DNA from: Bacteroidetes bacterium HGW-Bacteroidetes-8
GTDB taxonomy: Bacteria > Bacteroidota > Bacteroidia > Bacteroidales > UBA932
NCBI GenBank assembly: GCA_002840895.1
Contig: PHCZ01000001.1
Span: forward strand, 350,259-414,258
Direction of reading: 5' to 3'
Length of the DNA: 64,000 bases
Shown: one piece after another, positions 47,534-55,199 of the stretch
How positions within the stretch are numbered: position 1 is the stretch's first letter
Layout of the letters: every line of letters starts with the position of its first letter
Position numbers and translations under genes: made by a program
The notes under the pieces: model-generated
Told to the model about the DNA's origin: nothing
Databases searched by the model: none
Seen by the model: only the letters and a program-made list of their open reading frames with translations

Positions 47534-50359
47534 ATGAAATATATCAAAACTACGCTAATGACCATTACTGCTCTTTTATTTATGAATGGTTTAATTTATG
47601 GACAAACAAGAGATTATAGATTGAGGGGAACTCTTATAGATAGTATCCGAAACGAATTTGTAGAATTTGCAACTATAGCAATCATACCAAAGGGCTCCGA
47701 AACCCCGGCCAAATATGTTCTGTCGGACTCTAAGGGTAAATTTGAGATAGCGGCGCCAACTGCAGGAGAGTACACTCTAAAAATCGAGTTTATGGGGTAC
47801 AGACCTGTAGAGAGAAGCATTGCAGTAGGTTCTCAAAGAGTTGTTGAAATGGGTAACATAAGTATGCTTGAGCAGATTAACACCCTTGAGTCGGCTGTTG
47901 TTTCTGCTTTGGGAAACCCGGTTATCGTAAAAAAAGATACAATTGAGTACAATGCATCATCCTTCAAAACCACTGACACCGATATGCTTGAGGAGCTCTT
48001 GAAGAAGTTGCCGGGAGTAGAGATAGATTCAGACGGGAAGATTACAGCTAACGGGAAATCAATTAATAAAATAATGATTGACGGGAAGGCCTTTTTCTTA
48101 AATGACCCCTCAATAGCAACAAAAAATCTTCCTGCAAATATTATTGACAAAGTAAGAGTAGTAGAAAGAAAGTCAGATCAGTCCCGTTTTACAGGAATTG
48201 ATGACGGCAATGAAGAGACTGTAATTGACCTGGCAATAAGGCCGGGTATGATGAATGGATGGTTTGGTAATGCAACCGGAGGATACGGCTCAAATGAGAG
48301 GTATCAGACAGCCGGAATGGTAAGCAATTTTAAAGAAGGCAGCCAATTAAGTGTTATTCTTAATGGTAACAACACCAACAACCGTGCATTCACAGATATC
48401 GCCGGAGATATGATGAGAGGAATGAGAGGGGGCGGAGGTAGCTTTGGTGGCGGAAGAATTCGGGTAGGGGGGAGCACTATAAATTTAGGCGGTAGCGGTA
48501 TAACCACTTCGTGGATGGCCGGATTAAATGCAAACAAAGAGTTTAATGATGGTAAACTAAAGGTTGGAAGCAACTACTTCTACGGAAATACCAATACCGT
48601 ATCTGAAGGCTCCAGAGTTAGACAGAACTTTTTGCCGGACAGTACCTTCTTTAACAGAGACTATACTTTATCTGAGAATATATCCGATAACCATAGGGTA
48701 GCTCTTGAGATAGAGTGGGCCCCATCTGAGAGAACCTCATTTATATTCAGACCAAATGCAAGTATAGGAAAGGGCTCCTTTAACGACACCAGAGAGTTCT
48801 CTACAGACGGTCTCAATGGAGCAAAAATCAATGACGGATTTAGTACTGCCAAGGGAGATAACAACTCGCAAAGTACAGAGGGAGAGCTACTCTATCGTCA
48901 GAGGTTGGGTAAACCCGGAAGGACCTTCTCTGTAAACTTCAACTACTCCTACTCAAATAATGAGATAGATGGTTTAAATGAATCCGAAACAAACATCTAT
49001 GGAAATAATCCCTCCGTTGACATTGTAAAACAGCAATACGACCAGATTAATCTGGCATATTCGTTGGGCGCAAGGGCATCATATACAGAGCCACTGGGTA
49101 AGAATTTCTATATGGAGCTCGCTTACAGATACACATACAGGATAAATAATTCGGAGAAAAACGCCTTCAATTATAATGATCTCACAGAAAATTTTGATAT
49201 TAGAGATGAAGATTACTCTAATAAATTTGAAAATAAGTTCATCAACCAACAGGCTGAGGTTAATCTTAGGAAAAATGAGGAGAAATATAGTTATACAGTA
49301 GGTTTTAATGCTCAGCCATCATATACAGAGAGTATCGGCGGAGAGAGAGATATCAAAAGAAGCATTGTGAACTATTCGCCATCTGCCTCATATGAGTACA
49401 AGTTTAATGAGATGAGCAACATCAGGATAAGATATAGAGGAAATACCAATCAACCTTCTATCAACCAGCTACAACCGGTACTGGATAACTCAAATCCACT
49501 CTATATTCCGGTAGGTAACCCAGATCTTCTTCCAGAGTTTAACAGCAGACTATCCCTTGAGTACGGCAACACAAAGAGGGAGACATTCCGCTCTGTAAGG
49601 CTTTGGCTGGAAGGTAACTACACAATGGACAAAATTGTTAATATGACCTGGTACGAAAACGGAGGTATTCAAAAGAGTATGCCTGTTAATGAGAATGGTG
49701 TTTGGTCAATATCAAATAATCTGATGTACAACACACCAATCAAAAAGTCAAAATTCTCGATCTTTACAAATACAAGAGTTGGACTAAACAAAGGGATTAA
49801 CTACTCGAATGCCCTTAGAAACAAGACAACCAGCCTATCTCTAAGCGAGATGTTCAGACTCACTTACAGAGGCGAAAAACTTGAAGTGGGAGCAGGTGGA
49901 AGAGCGTCATACTCTTATGCCTGGTATACAATAGAGGGAAATATGAAACCGGCAACCTGGACAAACTCTGTCAATGCAAATATCAACTGGACACTTCCTG
50001 CAGGATTTAATCTGGTGAGTGACTATAACTATACATTCTATATTGGATTTGGTGACGGCAATAACCAGCCCACTCACGTTTGGAACGCAGAGGCTTCCAA
50101 GCAGATGCTCAAAAAGATGGCAACACTTAAGTTTAAGGTATTCGATATCCTTAACCAATCCAGAAATATGTACAGAAATACAACCGATAACTACATAGAG
50201 GATATTCAGAATAACACACTCCAGCAATACTTTATGGTTAGTTTTACAATAAGATTCGGCTCATTCGGAAACAACAACTCGGGACGTGACGGTCACAGAA
50301 GTTTTCCTGGTGGCGGTGGCTTCCCCGGAGGCGGAGGCTTTGGCGGAAGGAGATTCTAA
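47534..50359 (+). CDS. TonB-receptor-like outer-membrane beta-barrel protein with Gly-rich end
   Basis: From ATG 47534 (MKYIKTTLMTITALLF) the product has 941 residues. It has a signal peptide (about 1-22), a carboxypeptidase-regulatory-like domain (about 28-110), a plug-like region (about 120-230; ELLKKLPGVEIDSDGKITANG and SINKIMIDGKAFF), then a large barrel of the outer membrane beta-barrel family 3 type. Two Gly-rich stretches occur, one near residue 300 (RGMRGGGGSFGGGRIR) and one at the very end (FPGGGGFPGGGGFGGRRF). It lacks SusD and FecR partners. It may be a transporter for a small ligand or an envelope-stress protein; the ligand is unknown. Confidence 0.9.
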   Translation: MKYIKTTLMTITALLFMNGLIYGQTRDYRLRGTLIDSIRNEFVEFATIAIIPKGSETPAKYVLSDSKGKFEIAAPTAGEYTLKIEFMGYRPVERSIAVGSQRVVEMGNISMLEQINTLESAVVSALGNPVIVKKDTIEYNASSFKTTDTDMLEELLKKLPGVEIDSDGKITANGKSINKIMIDGKAFFLNDPSIATKNLPANIIDKVRVVERKSDQSRFTGIDDGNEETVIDLAIRPGMMNGWFGNATGGYGSNERYQTAGMVSNFKEGSQLSVILNGNNTNNRAFTDIAGDMMRGMRGGGGSFGGGRIRVGGSTINLGGSGITTSWMAGLNANKEFNDGKLKVGSNYFYGNTNTVSEGSRVRQNFLPDSTFFNRDYTLSENISDNHRVALEIEWAPSERTSFIFRPNASIGKGSFNDTREFSTDGLNGAKINDGFSTAKGDNNSQSTEGELLYRQRLGKPGRTFSVNFNYSYSNNEIDGLNESETNIYGNNPSVDIVKQQYDQINLAYSLGARASYTEPLGKNFYMELAYRYTYRINNSEKNAFNYNDLTENFDIRDEDYSNKFENKFINQQAEVNLRKNEEKYSYTVGFNAQPSYTESIGGERDIKRSIVNYSPSASYEYKFNEMSNIRIRYRGNTNQPSINQLQPVLDNSNPLYIPVGNPDLLPEFNSRLSLEYGNTKRETFRSVRLWLEGNYTMDKIVNMTWYENGGIQKSMPVNENGVWSISNNLMYNTPIKKSKFSIFTNTRVGLNKGINYSNALRNKTTSLSLSEMFRLTYRGEKLEVGAGGRASYSYAWYTIEGNMKPATWTNSVNANINWTLPAGFNLVSDYNYTFYIGFGDGNNQPTHVWNAEASKQMLKKMATLKFKVFDILNQSRNMYRNTTDNYIEDIQNNTLQQYFMVSFTIRFGSFGNNNSGRDGHRSFPGGGGFPGGGGFGGRRF

Positions 50360-50380
50360 TTTAGGAGGTTAATTAAAATC

Positions 50381-50420
50381 AAAAAAGGGTGACCAAAATA
50401 TTTTGTCACCCTTTTTTATT
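50381..50420. terminator. Bidirectional intrinsic terminator
   Basis: A 13-bp perfect stem (50381-50393 with 50405-50417) has an A-run on its 5' side and a T-run on its 3' side. It ends the serS-ruvC-barrel transcription unit and could also stop minus-strand transcription. Confidence 0.9.
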
Positions 50421-50508
50421 TTCAATCATTACAATCAAAGATGTAATTGCACCCCGTTGAACTCTATTCCTGTATTCAAGAAAATTATTATAATTTCTTG
50501 TTAAATAG

Positions 50509-50623
50509 GTCAATAGCAACAGAAATCGGTGTTAGCAAAGGAAAACATTGGCTCCCGAATAGGGCGGGGACCCAACGAAGTTGGGAAGGATTTTCCGTGC
50601 TGAGACCGATTTCTGTTATTGAC
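50509..50623. repeat. 115-nt imperfect palindrome (REP-like or structured RNA element)
   Basis: The outer stem pairs GTCAATA (50509-50515) with TATTGAC (50617-50623), and the adjoining 12 bases 50519-50530 with 50605-50616 perfectly, with a 3-nt bulge. Inside, a looser stem (AGCA, GGAAAA) follows, plus a small perfect hairpin CCCAACGAAGTTGGG at 50571-50585. No ORF fits. It fills most of the 313-bp gap between the barrel gene and rluD; the rest holds two terminators and an AT-rich palindrome at 50479-50500. Confidence 0.75.
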
Positions 50624-50627
50624 AAGT

Positions 50628-50667
50628 AAAAAAAGTGCGACTAAAATTTCTTTTAAGTTGCACTTTC
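50628..50667. terminator. Intrinsic terminator after rluD
   Basis: An 11-bp stem with one G-U pair (50632-50642 with 50656-50666) is followed on the minus strand by seven T. It ends the mqnE-PASTA-rluD unit. A weaker T-rich tail is present on the plus side too. Confidence 0.82.
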
Positions 50668-50672
50668 TTTTA

Positions 50673-51818
50673 TTACATCTCAGTTCTACTATTGTAAAAT
50701 GTCCGCCACTTCTCAATTACACCTGAGAAATCTGCAGGAATCTCATTTTCAAATAACATATTTGCCTTTGTTCTCGGGTGAACAAAACCTAAAGTTTTTG
50801 CGTGAAGAGCGTGCCTTGGCATCATCTCAAAGCAGTTCTCAACAAATTTCTTATACTTGTTATAGACTGTCCCCTTGAGAATCTTATCTCCCCCGTAGCG
50901 ATCGTCATTAAAGAGGGGGTGACCAAGATAGTCCATATGGACTCTTATCTGATGAGTCCGCCCTGTCTCAAGCACACACTCAATTAGAGTTGTGTACCCA
51001 AAGCGCTCGATAACACTGTAATGTGTAATTGCGTGTTTCCCTGTTGAGCCATCCGGAAAGACCCTGAAGCGCATTCTGTCATTGGGGTCTCTACCCACGT
51101 GTCCGGTAATTGTTCCGGACTCCTGTTTCACGTTTCCCCATACAAGAGCAATATATTTCCTCTGAATTGTGTGGTCGAAAAATTGTTTTGCAAGCGCAAG
51201 CTGAGACTCATCATTCTTGGCTACCAATAGGAGTCCTGAGGTGTTCTTGTCTATTCTGTGAACCAGAATACCCATCCGCTCATCCTCGGCATCTACCGGC
51301 TGCGTAATGCCCAGATGATATGCCAGAGCGTTTATAAGAGTTCCCGAAAAGTGTCCGTGACCGGGATGCACCACAAGCCCTGCAGGTTTATTAACCAATA
51401 ACAGGTCTTCATCTTCATATGGGATGTCAAGAGGGATGTTCTCCGGTTTGAGTTCAAAACCTCTTCTTTGGTAGGGTAAAACCAATGTTACTACATCGAG
51501 TGCTTTTACAATATGATTTGCTTTTACCACCTTCCCGTTTACAAGTACATACCCTGCAGCTATTGCAAGTTGCACACGGTGACGGGAGGTCTTCTCCATC
51601 CTGTTGGTTATGAATTTGTCTACCCTCAAAGAGCTCTGACCCTTATCTGATATAAAGCGATAGTGTTCAAATGAGGCTTCACTCTCATCCTCTACCCCCT
51701 CTTCCAGGTCAATATCTAACTCTGAATCTATATCTGAATCCGGAATTAATTTCGGAATTTCAGCCTGTTTTTCATTTTGCTCTTTGGTTGCTTTTTTAGA
51801 ATTTTTCTGTTCCGGCAT
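50673..51818 (-). CDS. rluD: RluA/RluD-family 23S rRNA pseudouridine synthase
   Basis: The 381-residue enzyme has an S4 RNA-binding domain (about 63-110, LRVDKFITNRMEKTSRHRVQ). The catalytic domain carries HRIDKNTSGLLLVAK, with catalytic Asp190. The C-terminal RQIRVHM-type segment (GRTHQIRVHMDYLGHPLFND) is conserved. The first ~50 residues are an added acidic stretch (DSDIDSELDIDLEEG VEDE region) not found in the E. coli enzyme. The exact rRNA target is inferred from family (helix 69 in RluD). It is 5 bp after the PASTA gene. Confidence 0.92.
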   Translation of the reverse strand: MPEQKNSKKATKEQNEKQAEIPKLIPDSDIDSELDIDLEEGVEDESEASFEHYRFISDKGQSSLRVDKFITNRMEKTSRHRVQLAIAAGYVLVNGKVVKANHIVKALDVVTLVLPYQRRGFELKPENIPLDIPYEDEDLLLVNKPAGLVVHPGHGHFSGTLINALAYHLGITQPVDAEDERMGILVHRIDKNTSGLLLVAKNDESQLALAKQFFDHTIQRKYIALVWGNVKQESGTITGHVGRDPNDRMRFRVFPDGSTGKHAITHYSVIERFGYTTLIECVLETGRTHQIRVHMDYLGHPLFNDDRYGGDKILKGTVYNKYKKFVENCFEMMPRHALHAKTLGFVHPRTKANMLFENEIPADFSGVIEKWRTFYNSRTEM

Positions 51819-51823
51819 TTTTA

Positions 51824-52609
51824 TTATCTCTTTTTCTGGGCCTCTATCTTAGATTTATCTATACTTAATACGAGCTCTACCCTGCTGCCCAGCATATGGG
51901 TAAGAGTCTCTGTTGGTTCCGGAATCTGCTTTATTACAAAGCTCGAAATTGTATCTGAATAGTTTTTTACAGACTCATCAAAAGTAAGACGGCCTATATT
52001 GAGAGAGTTATCAATTATAATATCCCTGGCTGTAACCAAAGAGAAGCCAACCAGTGAAGGGATTGATGTCATATTGTTATCCTGGCTCATTCCAAGCTCC
52101 AGATCTATTTCACTCTCTGTCTCCACCAATGTACCTGTAGGTACGAATGCTCCATTCAATCTTTGTGAGAGTACATTGTTGGTAGCCATATCATTAACAT
52201 ATATAAGCCTTCCAACATTGAGCTGCTTTGCTGTAAGCTCTGCCTTTGCCTGACGTAGAGAGAAGCCGATAATTGAGGGCATACTCACCTTTTTAGGCTG
52301 GATAGAGTTTATTGTAAGAAGAATACGTCTGTTCTTCTTTACCAGACTACCCGGTGTGGGATTTTGACGGAAGATTACGCCTCTTCCCATTCGGGGAAGA
52401 AAGACGGAGTCTGTAACATCTAACCTCAGACTCTCCCTGTTTGCCAATGATTGAGCATCTGCAATAGTCATACCGGAAAAATCGGGAACCTCAAGCTCCT
52501 GATTGTGTCTTGTTATAAATTTGAGAAATAGAATCGTTATGATAAGTATAACAACAGTAACTGTTGCAGCCAGAATCAGATTCTTAATAATCCAGTTATC
52601 CTTTTTCAT
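51824..52609 (-). CDS. Membrane-anchored PASTA-domain protein without kinase
   Basis: The 261-residue protein has a short cytoplasmic start, one membrane helix (about 10-32) and three PASTA domains (about 38-107, 108-180, 181-253). Each has the pattern of a Pro/Ser-start, helix and strand (VPDFSGMTIADAQSLANRE, MPSIIGFSLRQAKAEL, IPSLVGFSLVTARDII). PASTA domains bind peptidoglycan fragments or act as spacers. No Ser/Thr kinase or transpeptidase domain is fused here. It is coupled with rluD (5 bp downstream) and mqnE (28 bp upstream), an arrangement with rluD that recurs in Bacteroidetes. Confidence 0.92.
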   Translation of the reverse strand: MKKDNWIIKNLILAATVTVVILIITILFLKFITRHNQELEVPDFSGMTIADAQSLANRESLRLDVTDSVFLPRMGRGVIFRQNPTPGSLVKKNRRILLTINSIQPKKVSMPSIIGFSLRQAKAELTAKQLNVGRLIYVNDMATNNVLSQRLNGAFVPTGTLVETESEIDLELGMSQDNNMTSIPSLVGFSLVTARDIIIDNSLNIGRLTFDESVKNYSDTISSFVIKQIPEPTETLTHMLGSRVELVLSIDKSKIEAQKKR

Positions 52610-52637
52610 TTGAGAACTATTTGATGTAAAAGTACTA

Positions 52638-53687
52638 TTATTTTTTCACTTCGTTATAAAAGCTGTCTCTCTCTGCTGCCTGGTACCCGCAACCTGCCGC
52701 AATACTCTCCAGATCCACGGCACTCATAGATGGGCTGCTCTCCTGAGCTCCGGCCATACTATATATCTTTGTACTATTATTCACTGTGCCGTCAATATCG
52801 TCGGCACCATAGAGTAGGGTAAGCTGACACAACTCTCTGCCCAGCATTGGCCAGTAGGATTTTATATGGGGGATGTTATCCAGCACAACTCGGGATATTG
52901 CAAAAGTTTTGAGAATCTCAATAATGTCAATTTCGCCAAGATGGGACATTGGGTTGTTTGCAGATTTAAACAACAGTGGGATAAATGCGTCAAAACCACC
53001 TGTAGAGTCCTGCAGGTCTCTTAGCGCAATTAGATGCTCTATACGGTTCTCCCTGCTCTCAATATGGCCAAAAAGCATCGTGGCATTACTTCTTAGCCCA
53101 AGCTTATGGGCTGCCCTGTGGATATCTAACCACCGTCCTGCATCGGCTTTATCGGGGCAGATAGATTTGCGGATCTCAGAATTGAAGATCTCTGCACCGC
53201 CACCCGGAAGTGCCGAGACACCTCTTTTTTTAAGCTCGGAGAGCACCTCTTGGGGCGATTTCCCGGAGCTCCTGCACATATCGTCTATCTCCACAGCGGA
53301 GAATGCTTTAATGGTAACTTCTGCAGGGAGTTCGCTTCGGATAATATCTATAACATTGTAATAGTAGGAGATATCTTTTTGAGGGTGGACACTCCCAACC
53401 ACGTGAACTTCAGTCATTCCGGGTTCATATTTGGTGCGGCAGTACTCTCTGATCTCATTTGGCTCCATTGTCCACGCACCTGGTTCGGAGTCGTTCTCTC
53501 TGCGGTAAGAGCAGAAACTGCATCTGTGAATGCACACATTACTAGGTTCTAAATGAAAATTTCTGTTGTACCATACTCTCTTGCCGTTAATCTCCTCTCG
53601 TATGGAGGTTGCAAGAAGAGAGAGAACATTCATATCCTGCTCCTCATATAGTGAAAGTGCCTGGCTGGCATTGACTCTCTTTCTCAT
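52638..53687 (-). CDS. mqnE: Aminodeoxyfutalosine synthase (radical SAM)
   Basis: The 349-residue radical-SAM enzyme makes aminodeoxyfutalosine from 3-[(1-carboxyvinyl)oxy]benzoate and SAM in the futalosine menaquinone pathway. Its start is ATG 53687 (MRKRVNASQAL); the longer frame to TTG 53720 only covers the terminator of rpmH. The cluster motif is CIHRCSFC (Cys52, Cys56, Cys59). Further signatures are TEVHVVGSVHP, IKAFSAVEIDDMCRSSG, and ALPGGGAEIF. Together with mqnC at 19.7-20.8 kb it shows that this organism uses futalosine. Confidence 0.95.
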   Translation of the reverse strand: MRKRVNASQALSLYEEQDMNVLSLLATSIREEINGKRVWYNRNFHLEPSNVCIHRCSFCSYRRENDSEPGAWTMEPNEIREYCRTKYEPGMTEVHVVGSVHPQKDISYYYNVIDIIRSELPAEVTIKAFSAVEIDDMCRSSGKSPQEVLSELKKRGVSALPGGGAEIFNSEIRKSICPDKADAGRWLDIHRAAHKLGLRSNATMLFGHIESRENRIEHLIALRDLQDSTGGFDAFIPLLFKSANNPMSHLGEIDIIEILKTFAISRVVLDNIPHIKSYWPMLGRELCQLTLLYGADDIDGTVNNSTKIYSMAGAQESSPSMSAVDLESIAAGCGYQAAERDSFYNEVKK

Positions 53688-53719
53688 TTTTTTTTTCAAA
53701 TATAATATAAAGGATAACA

Positions 53720-53745
53720 AAAAAAGACGCTTAGAGCGTCTTTAT
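53720..53745 (-). terminator. Intrinsic terminator of rpmH
   Basis: A stem of 8 bp (53724-53731 with 53735-53742, 3-nt loop) is followed by a T-run on the minus strand. It separates rpmH from the mqnE unit. Confidence 0.88.
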
Positions 53746-53770
53746 TTACTGAATATTCACTATTTCTGTT

Positions 53771-53923
53771 TTAGAAACGATCTTCAGATGATACTGTAAG
53801 TTTCTTACGTCCGCGGCGGCGGCGTGCAGCAAGTACTCTGCGACCGTTAGGTGTAGACATACGCTCACGGAAGCCGTGTTTGTTGCGACGCTTGCGTTGT
53901 GATGGTTGGAAAGTGCGTTTCAT
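53771..53923 (-). CDS. rpmH: 50S ribosomal protein L34
   Basis: A 50-residue basic protein starts [20 protein letters not shown] and ends [17 protein letters not shown]. It is clearly L34, with the conserved RTFQPS and [14 protein letters not shown] elements. It is too short for many ORF finders. It has its own strong promoter (53965-53995) and terminator (53720-53745), so it is a single-gene unit. In many bacteria rpmH lies by dnaA and rnpA; here it sits between rsmG and mqnE. Confidence 0.97.
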   Translation of the reverse strand: MKRTFQPSQRKRRNKHGFRERMSTPNGRRVLAARRRRGRKKLTVSSEDRF

Positions 53924-53964
53924 AATGTGTATGCTGAATTTATTATAATTCGTGAAAGGGAGTG

Positions 53965-53995
53965 CAAAGATAAATAAAATGTTTTTATTAGCAAA
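53965..53995 (-). promoter_or_regulatory. Consensus housekeeping promoter of rpmH
   Basis: On the minus strand TTTG (53995-53992) is followed after exactly 19 bp by TATCTTTG (53972-53965), a perfect fit to the Bacteroidetes promoter TTTG-N19-TAnnTTTG. It ends 42 bp before the rpmH ATG and lies just after the rsmG stop. Confidence 0.85.
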
Positions 53996-54003
53996 TATTT
54001 ATA

Positions 54004-54648
54004 TTACCGTTTGATAAAAATCACACTTTTTTCTTCAAACCAACTCTCTTCGAACCAGGAATTGATCTCAGTTTTTGAGAAACAATCCATTTTTATTTTC
54101 ATCTTCTCTGCTGCAAGAGACATCTCTTCATTCACCGAACCCCCTTTTAAGTAGATGACTCCTCTTGGTGAGCCCTCAGGGTTTGAGGGTTTAATTTTTC
54201 TCCATACCCAGGGTAGAAAAGAGGAGAGATTTGTAACTGCTCTTGAGACAACAAAATCAAAGAGCTCGTCAATCTCCTCTGCACGAATCTGCTTTGCATA
54301 AACATTTTTGAGCGCAAGGGCATCTTTAATCTCATTTACTACCCCTATCTTCTTTAGAGTTGAGTCGCAAAGATAGAAATGGCATTGGGGAAAGAGAATT
54401 GCAAGAGGTATTCCGGGAAATCCTCCACCAGTCCCTACATCCAAAATTTTTGTTCCGGACGCGAAATCAAAAAGCTTTGCAATTGATAGAGAGTGTAAAA
54501 CGTGGTGAAGATAGAGGTTATCTATATCTTTTCTGGAGATAACATTTATTTTTTGATTCCAATCTCGGTACAAAGGTCCAAGAGCGGTAATCTGTTCTCT
54601 TTGAAACTGGTTTAGGTTTGGAAAATATTTGAAAATTAGTTCTTCCAT
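54004..54648 (-). CDS. rsmG: 16S rRNA (guanine527-N7)-methyltransferase
   Basis: The 214-residue SAM-dependent methyltransferase modifies G527 of 16S rRNA. It has the family N-terminal KINVISRKDIDNLYLHHVLHS and the SAM motif ILDVGTGGGFPGIPLAILFP (residues 68-87). Length is normal. Its start overlaps the sigma-factor stop by 13 bp, so the two are coupled. Confidence 0.95.
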   Translation of the reverse strand: MEELIFKYFPNLNQFQREQITALGPLYRDWNQKINVISRKDIDNLYLHHVLHSLSIAKLFDFASGTKILDVGTGGGFPGIPLAILFPQCHFYLCDSTLKKIGVVNEIKDALALKNVYAKQIRAEEIDELFDFVVSRAVTNLSSFLPWVWRKIKPSNPEGSPRGVIYLKGGSVNEEMSLAAEKMKIKMDCFSKTEINSWFEESWFEEKSVIFIKR

Positions 54649-55196
54649 ATATCATTTAATATTTTTTTTGACCGGCTAACCCTGGTTTTTACTGTGCTAA
54701 GAGGGAGGTTTAACTCTTTTGATATCTCCTCAAGAGGATACTCCTGGATGAATCTCAACTCTGCTATTTTGCGATATATGTGCGGGAGATTCTGAATAGA
54801 CTTAATAAGGTTCTCAATTGCCTGCGCATTAATCATACTCTCTTCCGGGCTCGGTACTGTGCTGCTTATACCTCTGGAACTCTCATCTCTCTGAACATCG
54901 CTCAGCTGTGCAGATGGTATTCTCCGCTTTCTAATGAAATCAAAAGCGGTATTCTGAGCAATTGTGTAGAGCCAGGTAGAGAAAGCGTAACGAACATCGT
55001 AAGAGGGGAGATATCTGAAACATTTTTGAAAGCACTCCTGACAAACATCCTCTGCATCTTCGCTATTTGGAATAATTGTACCTATGTAGACAAGCACTGC
55101 ACCTCTGTAACTTGAGACCAAAGAGGTAAATGCCTGCTGGTCTCCTTCTGCTGCACGCTTTATTATATTTGCCTCGTCTGCCTCCCTCTTTGTCAT
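54636..55196 (-). CDS. ECF-type RNA polymerase sigma factor
   Basis: The 186-residue protein has sigma region 2 (about 22-90; DVCQECFQKCFRYLPSYD and FSTWLYTIAQNTAFDFIRKRR) and region 4 (about 125-180; KIAELRFIQEYPLEEISKELN and LPLSTVKTRVSRSKKIL). It has no anti-sigma gene beside it, unlike the ECF factor at 7 kb. It lies between polA (3 bp upstream) and rsmG (overlapping) in a replication/translation unit, which suggests a general or stress role. Confidence 0.93.
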   Translation of the reverse strand: MTKREADEANIIKRAAEGDQQAFTSLVSSYRGAVLVYIGTIIPNSEDAEDVCQECFQKCFRYLPSYDVRYAFSTWLYTIAQNTAFDFIRKRRIPSAQLSDVQRDESSRGISSTVPSPEESMINAQAIENLIKSIQNLPHIYRKIAELRFIQEYPLEEISKELNLPLSTVKTRVSRSKKILNDIWKN

Positions 55197-55199
55197 AAT

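Noticed and set aside
50509..50623. 6S RNA or SRP RNA gene
   Set aside because: The long bulged hairpin is suggestive, but the SRP GNAR tetraloop motif is not seen and I cannot find the 6S central bubble arrangement. No promoter is clear upstream.
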